Below, in pieces: positions 54,494-60,332 of a stretch of 60,332 nt of DNA (positions are counted from its first letter, which is position 1; each line of letters opens with the position of its first letter). The notes below the pieces were generated by a model. The model was not told the DNA's origin, ran no database searches, and saw only the letters and a list, made by a program, of their open reading frames with translations. Source of the stretch: Denitrovibrio sp. (lineage in GTDB: Bacteria > Chrysiogenota > Deferribacteres > Deferribacterales > Geovibrionaceae). A program made the position numbers and the translations under genes. The DNA lies in NCBI GenBank assembly GCA_002869145.1, contig PKTM01000027.1, positions 1 to 60,332 on the forward strand, in the 5' to 3' direction.

Positions 54494-55783
54494 ATGAACA
54501 CATTAAATCCTAAAAATATGATAAGTAAAAGGCACACAGCTTTACTGGCTGGATTCATCGGAAATGTTATAGAGTGGTACGATTTTGCCCTGTACGGCTA
54601 TATGGCCAGCATCATTGCTCAGTTATTTTTTCCAAACGAAAATCAGACTGCTTCGCTACTGGCAACGTACGGAGTTTTTGCAGCAGGTTTTATCATGCGG
54701 CCTTTAGGCTCTGCTTTGTACGGCTGGATAGGCGACACAGCCGGCAGAAGCAAAGCTATGATGATTTCTGTTGTAACTATGTCTATGCCGACAATTCTGA
54801 TAGGAGTTCTGCCCACTTTTGATGCGATAGGAGTTTTTGCTCCGGTAGCTCTGATTGCTATCAGGCTCTTGCAGGGATTGTCAGTTGGTGGAGAGTTTAC
54901 GAGCTCTGTGGTATATATGGTGGAGACAGCCGATACTGATAGGCGTGGGATCTCCGGCAGCTGGGCAAACACTGGCAGTATGTTTGGTATGCTGCTTGGC
55001 TCAGGTGTAGCAGCTTTGCTCACTTCTATTTTGTCTCATGACGCAGTTATAAGCTGGGGTTGGCGTTTGCCATTCCTGTTTGGCGGAGTATTGGGCATAA
55101 CAGCGATATTTTTGCGTAGGAATCTTCCTAAATCTGAGCATTTTCAGAAGCACCACAATGAAAGAAGCGATACATCTCCTCTTGTAGAGGCTTTTACCGA
55201 AAATAAAAAAGAGATGCTGCAGGCAACAGCCATTGCATCCAGTTACGGTGTATTATTCTACATCCCTCTGGTATATTTGCCTACATGGCTAAATAATGAG
55301 TTTGATGTTCCTCTAAGTCAGGCCATGACAGTAAACACATTTGCAACAGCTTTTCTGCTACTCCTGATACCGATGGCTGGCAAAATTAGCGATAAGTATA
55401 TCAGGAGAACCCACTTTATCGCTTTAGCAATGTTTGTTTCAGCAATAGTCAGCTGGCCTGCTTACTATTTTCTGGCTGACAAAGGACTGGTTGGTGTAAT
55501 AAGTTTGAATCTGATTTTTATAGTTATTATATCAATAATGCTCGGCTCTGCTCCTGCAACTTTCGTGGAGCTGTTCCCTAGCAGAGACAGGCTATCCGGC
55601 TACTCGGTAGCATACAATATGGGATTGGGAGTTGTTGGCGGAGCAACACCAATGCTTTCTACATGGCTTATAGAAAAAACAGGCATCATAACAGCTCCTG
55701 CAATTTTCTTATCGGTAATGTCTGTGATGGCTTTCGCTGTGGCGCTGGCTATAAAAGACAGAAGCAGAGAGAAGCTTCAATGA
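54494..55783 (+). CDS. MHS-family (metabolite:H+ symporter) MFS transporter
   Basis: Twelve hydrophobic helices and the family opening FIGNVIEWYDFALYGYMA, then GFIMRPLGSALYGWIGDTAGR and RLLQGLSVGGEFTSSVVYMVE. These are hallmarks of the metabolite:H+ symporter group (ProP, ShiA, KgtP). The substrate could be a compatible solute or organic acid and is not readable here. The first ATG has no clear ribosome site; an ATG nine codons in is an alternative. Confidence 0.9.
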   Translation: MNTLNPKNMISKRHTALLAGFIGNVIEWYDFALYGYMASIIAQLFFPNENQTASLLATYGVFAAGFIMRPLGSALYGWIGDTAGRSKAMMISVVTMSMPTILIGVLPTFDAIGVFAPVALIAIRLLQGLSVGGEFTSSVVYMVETADTDRRGISGSWANTGSMFGMLLGSGVAALLTSILSHDAVISWGWRLPFLFGGVLGITAIFLRRNLPKSEHFQKHHNERSDTSPLVEAFTENKKEMLQATAIASSYGVLFYIPLVYLPTWLNNEFDVPLSQAMTVNTFATAFLLLLIPMAGKISDKYIRRTHFIALAMFVSAIVSWPAYYFLADKGLVGVISLNLIFIVIISIMLGSAPATFVELFPSRDRLSGYSVAYNMGLGVVGGATPMLSTWLIEKTGIITAPAIFLSVMSVMAFAVALAIKDRSREKLQ

Positions 55784-55938
55784 TATTAATAAAATAACGG
55801 CTGCCCGTTATTGCCTCTTAGCTGTGATGACAATATGTTATTAATTGGAATATTCATGTTAAACTGAACAAAATTTTATATTGTTGTTCTTAATGATGTA
55901 AGTATATATAATACAGAACCAAAAATTTGGAGGAATAC

Positions 55939-56775
55939 ATGAAAAAGTTGATGATGCTTGTTGTTTTTACCGTCCTTACATTTACCGGAGCCTTTGCAGA
56001 AGACATAGACGCAAAGGTTGAAAAAGGTATGAAGAAATTTTTTGCAGAAAATAATATCGGACTCGAAGTTGATATAGATGTAATAAAGAAACTGGAAGAG
56101 CCTAAAGGGCTTTATTTTATTCGTATGACACTGAGTGAAAAGGCTACAGGACGCTCCCAGGAGCAGCTTGTGTTTACTGACGGCAAATATCTTATGCCTG
56201 AAATACTTACTATTGAAGGTAATACAAGTATAAAGGACATCCTTACATTTGAAGCAGCAGAGAAGGTCGATCTCGATCTTTCAAAACTTACATTAGTGAA
56301 AGGCAGCAAGGATGCCAAACACGTTATTGTTACTGTTAGTGATTTTCAGTGCCCATACTGTAAGCGTGCACATGCATTTCTTCAAAGTGAGATCAAAAAA
56401 AGAGGACTTGATGTTGCAGAGTATATGATGCATCTTCCACTTGGCTTCCACGAAAAGGCGAAACTTTATGCTTCAATCTTAGAAGTTGGTTTGGATATGG
56501 GTATAAATTTTTCTGATGAGCTTTATGCCACAGACGAAAAAACTGACAAGATGTCTGATGAGGCGATTATTGATATTTTTGCTAAAAAGACAAATGATCC
56601 GAAAAAATTCAAAGAACTTCTGAAAAACCCATCTATTCTAGGCAAGATAAATGCACAGGCGAAGATGGCAGGCGATCTTGGCATCACAGGCACGCCTCAG
56701 ATATACTTCGACGGCAAACCTGTGGGCGGATTTAAGCAGAGCATGTATATTCTTGCTCTTGATAGTATGAAGTAG
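55939..56775 (+). CDS. DsbC-like periplasmic thiol-disulfide protein
   Basis: A signal peptide (MKKLMMLVVFTVLTFTGAFA) is followed by about 80 residues of an N-terminal domain and a thioredoxin fold with active site CPYC in SDFQCPYCKRAH and a cis-proline in TGTPQIYFDGKP. The inserted helical part after MMHLPLGFHEKAK matches the DsbA/DsbC group. It may isomerise or reduce disulfides, for example in cytochrome maturation, which is inference. GGAGGAATAC precedes the ATG at 55939. Confidence 0.85.
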   Translation: MKKLMMLVVFTVLTFTGAFAEDIDAKVEKGMKKFFAENNIGLEVDIDVIKKLEEPKGLYFIRMTLSEKATGRSQEQLVFTDGKYLMPEILTIEGNTSIKDILTFEAAEKVDLDLSKLTLVKGSKDAKHVIVTVSDFQCPYCKRAHAFLQSEIKKRGLDVAEYMMHLPLGFHEKAKLYASILEVGLDMGINFSDELYATDEKTDKMSDEAIIDIFAKKTNDPKKFKELLKNPSILGKINAQAKMAGDLGITGTPQIYFDGKPVGGFKQSMYILALDSMK

Positions 56776-56889
56776 TGCACACCTGATAACAGTGTAAAAT
56801 AGTTCACTCTTGATATAGTAGGGAACTATAGTTATGATAATAAACTAATGGACTACAGTTTATGGAAAACTTATTAGGCAGGTGATAAA

Positions 56890-57846
56890 ATGTCGATGAC
56901 AACACTAGATTTTGAAGCTCCTATACTGGAGATAGAAAGCCGTATAGATGAGATAAAAAACGTTTCAGGACTTGGAGCAGGCGAGATAGATGCTGAATTA
57001 AAAAGCCTCGAAGACAAGCTGACCAAGCTGAAAGCAAACATATATAAAAAGCTGACTCCGCCTCAGAAGGTTTTGGTTGCCAGACACCCAAACAGACCAT
57101 ATACCCTCGACTACATAAACAGTATTTTTACTGATTTTGTGGAACTGCATGGTGACAGACTGTACAGGGACGATCCTGCCATTATCTGCGGAACAGCAAA
57201 GCTGAACGGTGACCCTGTGCTTGTTATGGGACACCAGAAAGGGCGCAACACCAAAGAGAACATTCACAGAAACTTTGGCATGGCAAACCCTGAAGGATAC
57301 CGTAAAGCTCAGCGAATGTTCAAGATGGCCGAAACTTTTAACAGACCTATTGTCACTTTTGTAGACACACCGGGAGCATACCCCGGGATAGGAGCGGAAG
57401 AGCGCGGTCAGGCAGAAGCGATAGCCAAATCCCTTATGGTTATGGCTGAGTTAACTGTTCCTATGGTGACTATCATCACAGGTGAAGGCGGTTCCGGCGG
57501 TGCGCTTGGTATTGCCATGGGCAACCGTGTAGCAATGCTCGAACACTCTATATATGCTGTAATAAGTCCTGAAGGCTGTGCTTCCATCCTGTGGAAAGAC
57601 CCTGCATATGCAGGGAAGGCAGCGGAGGCTCTTAAGCTGACAGCGCAGGATCTTAAAGAGCAGAAGATTATTGATGAGATAATCAGCGAACCTGCGGGTG
57701 GTGCTCACAGAGATTACGACCTGATATCTTCACGTGTGAAGGATTTCATTTTACGAGCACTCTCTGATCTTAAAAAGATGGACAGGGAAAAGATCTTTGA
57801 AGACAGATATCAGAAATTCCGTGCAATGGGTGTTTTTGCAGAATAA
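56890..57846 (+). CDS. accA: acetyl-CoA carboxylase carboxyltransferase alpha subunit
   Basis: The complete 318-residue AccA has an N-terminal coiled region, then ARHPNRPYTLDYI, the MGHQKGRNTKENI block, VTFVDTPGAYPGIGAEERGQAEAIA and TGEGGSGGALGIAMGNRVAMLEHSIYAVISPEGCASILW. With AccD it transfers CO2 from biotin to acetyl-CoA in fatty acid synthesis. AGGTGATAAA precedes the ATG. mutL begins three bases after its stop. Confidence 0.97.
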   Translation: MSMTTLDFEAPILEIESRIDEIKNVSGLGAGEIDAELKSLEDKLTKLKANIYKKLTPPQKVLVARHPNRPYTLDYINSIFTDFVELHGDRLYRDDPAIICGTAKLNGDPVLVMGHQKGRNTKENIHRNFGMANPEGYRKAQRMFKMAETFNRPIVTFVDTPGAYPGIGAEERGQAEAIAKSLMVMAELTVPMVTIITGEGGSGGALGIAMGNRVAMLEHSIYAVISPEGCASILWKDPAYAGKAAEALKLTAQDLKEQKIIDEIISEPAGGAHRDYDLISSRVKDFILRALSDLKKMDREKIFEDRYQKFRAMGVFAE

Positions 57847-57849
57847 ATT

Positions 57850-59577
57850 ATGAACGAAATTTTCAGACTTGGCGAAGATGTAGCCAACATGGTGGCCGCC
57901 GGCGAAGTCGTCGAGCGGCCTTTTAATGTTGTGAAAGAGTTGGTGGAAAACTCCGCAGATGCTGGTGCTGACCGCATAAGCATTGTTGTGGAGAACGGCG
58001 GGGTAGGGATGGTTCGTGTCTCTGACAACGGACACGGAATACTCCCTGATGACCTCCCTGTTGCTGTTCAGAGGTTTGCCACTAGCAAGATAAAAACGGC
58101 GGATGATGTCTACAACGTCCGCACATTCGGTTTTCGTGGTGAAGCGCTTGCCGCTATATCATCTGTTTCAGACTTTTCCATAAGATCATGCAGAAAAGGT
58201 CAAAATGGGGCGGAAATCCGCATAAAAAACGGCGGTAAAGCTGTCATTTTGCCTGCACCAGAGGTTGAAGGAACCACCGTAGAGGTGCGTTCACTCTTTT
58301 CAAATGTCCCTGCCAGATTAAAGTTTTTTAAAAGTTTTTCAGCAGAAGAGCGTGAGATAGGGAAATTCGTCCGCGCTTTCAGTATCATAAACCCTCACAT
58401 AGCTGTTGAGCTTGAGATAAACGGTAAAAAATATTTCACAGCTACAGCAGGGATGGATATGACCGCAAGAGCTGTTCAGGTTTTCAAAGAGAAAGAGATA
58501 GTTTATGGCGAAAACCAGTATGAGGAGATGAGTATCCGTCTGGTTACATCACTCCCCACAGTTCAGAGATATCGCAAAGATATGATTATCGTTGGCGTGA
58601 ACGGCAGAGTGGTTAAGGATCCTTCCATAACTCAGGCTGTTGTTACCGCTTATCACAGTGTGATACCGGACGGTAGATTTCCAGCCGCCGCTGTGTCGCT
58701 CTTTATAGACCCTGAAAAGGTGGATGTGAATGTGCATCCTGCAAAGACCACAGTGAAGCTGATGGAATCAAGAGATATTTTTAGTTTTGTACACCACAGT
58801 ATAAAAAACACACTTGATGATGCCGGTCATAATGAGAATGACCAAATGACAGGCAGCGATAAATTTACCCCTGCATCTTACAGCAGCGAACCAACAGGTC
58901 AGTATGACCATAATTTTGCATCGGTAAGCTATGACATAGTCCGTGAGATGGAAGTAGCTGAGTATACTCATGGCAATGAGGCTTCCATTGTAAATGTTTC
59001 TGACACTGAGGAAAAAGAAGGTATGCTCAGGGTTGTGGGGCAGCTTTTCAACACTGTAATAGTTTGTGAAAAAGGTAATGAGGCTCTCTTCATAGACCAG
59101 CATGTGGCGCATGAAAGGGTGCTTTACGAGAGGTTTGTCCGGGATATGTCACTGAATGTTTCTAGCATTATCCTTTATGAACCAGTTTTAATAAATGTAT
59201 CAGAAGAAGAGATAGCTGTTTCTGAAGATTCCAAAGAAGTCTTTGAGCAGTTTGGTTACGAGATAGAGTCTTTCGGCGGTGAGTCGCTGAAAGTCAGCAG
59301 AGTGCCCACTGACGTGCTTAAACGTGATATTGAGGCACAGGTTAAAGGGATACTTGCAGACCTTATTGAGCACCGTAAGGACACAGGTGTGGATTACAGA
59401 GCCCTTGTTATGAGCTGCAAATCCGCTGTTAAAGCAGGCGAAAGGCTTGAGATGCACGAAATGCGAAAGCTTGTGTCTGATCTTTTCAGCACAGACAACC
59501 CATACACATGCCCCCACGGCAGACCAATTGTTTTTAAACAGCCAGAAGATTTTTTTCTGAGGAAGTTCGGACGATGA
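57850..59577 (+). CDS. mutL: DNA mismatch repair protein MutL (endonuclease type)
   Basis: The GHKL ATPase is shown by ELVENSADAGADRI, DNGHGI and TFGFRGEALAAISSV. The C-terminal domain has DQHVAHERVLYE (the DQHAx2Ex4E endonuclease motif), SCKSAVKAGERLE and CPHGRPI. MutL of this type nicks the strand itself, which fits bacteria without MutH. At 575 residues it is normal length. Its TGA stop overlaps the miaA start (ATGA). Confidence 0.95.
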   Translation: MNEIFRLGEDVANMVAAGEVVERPFNVVKELVENSADAGADRISIVVENGGVGMVRVSDNGHGILPDDLPVAVQRFATSKIKTADDVYNVRTFGFRGEALAAISSVSDFSIRSCRKGQNGAEIRIKNGGKAVILPAPEVEGTTVEVRSLFSNVPARLKFFKSFSAEEREIGKFVRAFSIINPHIAVELEINGKKYFTATAGMDMTARAVQVFKEKEIVYGENQYEEMSIRLVTSLPTVQRYRKDMIIVGVNGRVVKDPSITQAVVTAYHSVIPDGRFPAAAVSLFIDPEKVDVNVHPAKTTVKLMESRDIFSFVHHSIKNTLDDAGHNENDQMTGSDKFTPASYSSEPTGQYDHNFASVSYDIVREMEVAEYTHGNEASIVNVSDTEEKEGMLRVVGQLFNTVIVCEKGNEALFIDQHVAHERVLYERFVRDMSLNVSSIILYEPVLINVSEEEIAVSEDSKEVFEQFGYEIESFGGESLKVSRVPTDVLKRDIEAQVKGILADLIEHRKDTGVDYRALVMSCKSAVKAGERLEMHEMRKLVSDLFSTDNPYTCPHGRPIVFKQPEDFFLRKFGR

Positions 59578-60332
59578 GAATACCTGTAATAACAGGCCCA
59601 ACAGCGGCTGGCAAAACTGCTGTGGTGCTTTCTTTCGCAGAAAAACATAATATTGAAATAGTAAGCGCTGATGCTTATCAGGTTTACAAATACATGAACA
59701 TAGGCACCGCAAAACCCGATGCTGATGAGCTTTCAAAGGCTCCCCATCACCTCATAGACATATACACTCCCGACATGACATATTCTGCGGGTGCTTTTTT
59801 CGAACAGGCAGAACAGTGTATAAAAGAGATAATCGAGCGTGGGAATATCCCTGTTGTGGCAGGCGGAACGGGGCTTTACGTGCAAACCCTTCAAAAAGGT
59901 ATATTCGCCGCACCCCAAAGAGACGAAACACTGCGGAGTGAACTGGAAGCGGAGCTGGAAAAACTTGGCTGTGAAGCACTTTATAACAGACTTTTTGATA
60001 TTGATCCAAAATTTGCAGAGAATATAAAACCGACCGATCCCACCAGAATACTGCGAGGGCTGGAGATCAATAGCCAGCTTGGTATGAATGTTGGTGAAGC
60101 TCAGCAAAGATATCACCGTGAACCTTGTTTTGAATACGACATTTACGTTCTTACAGAAGATAGACAAAAAATATACGACAGGATAAATAAGCGGGTGGAT
60201 GTTATGTTTGCCTCCGGATGGGAAGAAGAGGTCAAAACCCTTTTAAAGATGGGATATGACGAGACAATGGACTCTTTTAAAGCGCTTGGCTACAGAGATA
60301 TCGCTGCATGTGTTAAAGAGGGGCGAAGCTCA
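59574..60332 (+). CDS. miaA: tRNA dimethylallyltransferase, 3' truncated by the window
   Basis: The frame starts RIPVITGPTAAGKTAVVL (P-loop) at 59574 and has SADAYQVYKYMNIGTAKP, HHLIDIY and VVAGGTGLYVQTL, all MiaA hallmarks. The 253 codons present have no internal stop and run off the right edge, so roughly the last 50-60 codons are missing. MiaA adds a dimethylallyl group to A37 of UNN-reading tRNAs. It overlaps mutL by 4 bases, the common mutL-miaA pairing. Confidence 0.95.
   Translation, partial: MRIPVITGPTAAGKTAVVLSFAEKHNIEIVSADAYQVYKYMNIGTAKPDADELSKAPHHLIDIYTPDMTYSAGAFFEQAEQCIKEIIERGNIPVVAGGTGLYVQTLQKGIFAAPQRDETLRSELEAELEKLGCEALYNRLFDIDPKFAENIKPTDPTRILRGLEINSQLGMNVGEAQQRYHREPCFEYDIYVLTEDRQKIYDRINKRVDVMFASGWEEEVKTLLKMGYDETMDSFKALGYRDIAACVKEGRSS

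Noticed and set aside
6157-59577. A variant code with UGA read as Gly (as in code 25)
   Set aside because: pabA, reconstructed pabB, the AEC transporter, purD and mutL end with TGA at overlaps with the next gene, and TAA/TAG interruptions would need further reassignments.
59200-59736. 178-codon minus-strand frame
   Set aside because: It is antisense to mutL and miaA, both of which show clear family motifs in the other direction.

Overview
The window is bacterial chromosome of moderate, slightly AT-rich composition, gene-dense on both strands, with AGGAG-type ribosome binding sites. The gene set suggests an anaerobic or respiring, flagellate-type Gram-negative: FtsEX-EnvC, lipoproteins, a triheme cytochrome, a chemotaxis receptor and several c-di-GMP proteins. 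A eukaryotic-type citrate synthase, as in Geobacteraceae and Deferribacteres, together with the overall style of the genes, makes Deferribacterota (Denitrovibrio/Geovibrio-like) my best guess. That is inference from recall, not a search. No prophage, CRISPR array, insertion sequence or tRNA was seen.

Layout. 0-5 kb: zinc-ribbon protein, diguanylate cyclase, small exported protein, a TetR regulator with an operator palindrome and its Fe-S partner, and an S41 lipoprotein. 5-9 kb: a PAS/degenerate-GGDEF protein and the pabA-pabB-pabC folate operon. 9-14 kb: tex, an ATP-grasp protein, a flavin disulfide oxidoreductase and a Wzz-like protein. 14.6-22.6 kb (minus strand): a compact eight-gene run, AEC transporter-ftsE-ftsX-envC-ctpA-divergent polysaccharide deacetylase-tsaD-dus, coupling cell-wall hydrolysis at division with tRNA modification. 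22.7-36 kb: transporters, rmuC, a GH10 xylanase-like lipoprotein, citrate synthase, a heme-sensor diguanylate cyclase, and a phospholipase D-VTT fusion with a phosphatase-family partner. 36-41 kb: a BioD-like ATPase, RNase P RNA, tandem GntR regulators and an HD-GYP phosphodiesterase. 41-47 kb: cysS, an orphan ABC ATPase, a chemoreceptor, a PilZ protein and a triheme cytochrome. 46.7-54 kb (minus strand): ileS-lspA-purH-purD-purE-tsaC. 54-60 kb: MHS transporter, DsbC-like protein, accA-mutL-miaA (miaA runs off the window).

The most striking observation is eight in-frame stop codons that split six otherwise well-formed genes (pabB, the polysaccharide deacetylase, the BioD-like ATPase, a small membrane protein, purD and purH). 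Downstream of every stop the same frame continues with coding sequence; in the genes with recognisable families this is conserved family sequence. Where the family residue is known, it is Gly or Glu, so each stop is one G-to-T change (GGA to TGA, GAA to TAA). All three stop codons also end intact neighbouring genes, so a simple code change does not explain it. Sequence error of the G-to-T (oxidative) type, true gene decay, and unusual stop-codon readthrough remain to be separated.

Other points: a pair of 135-bp imperfect inverted-repeat elements (102-236 and 54078-54212), an array of four hairpins between purH and purD, a shared TATACAG/ACAGTGT-type motif in front of the GntR pair and citrate synthase, and a full local c-di-GMP set (two intact GGDEF proteins, one degenerate GGDEF with an intact I-site, one HD-GYP, one PilZ).
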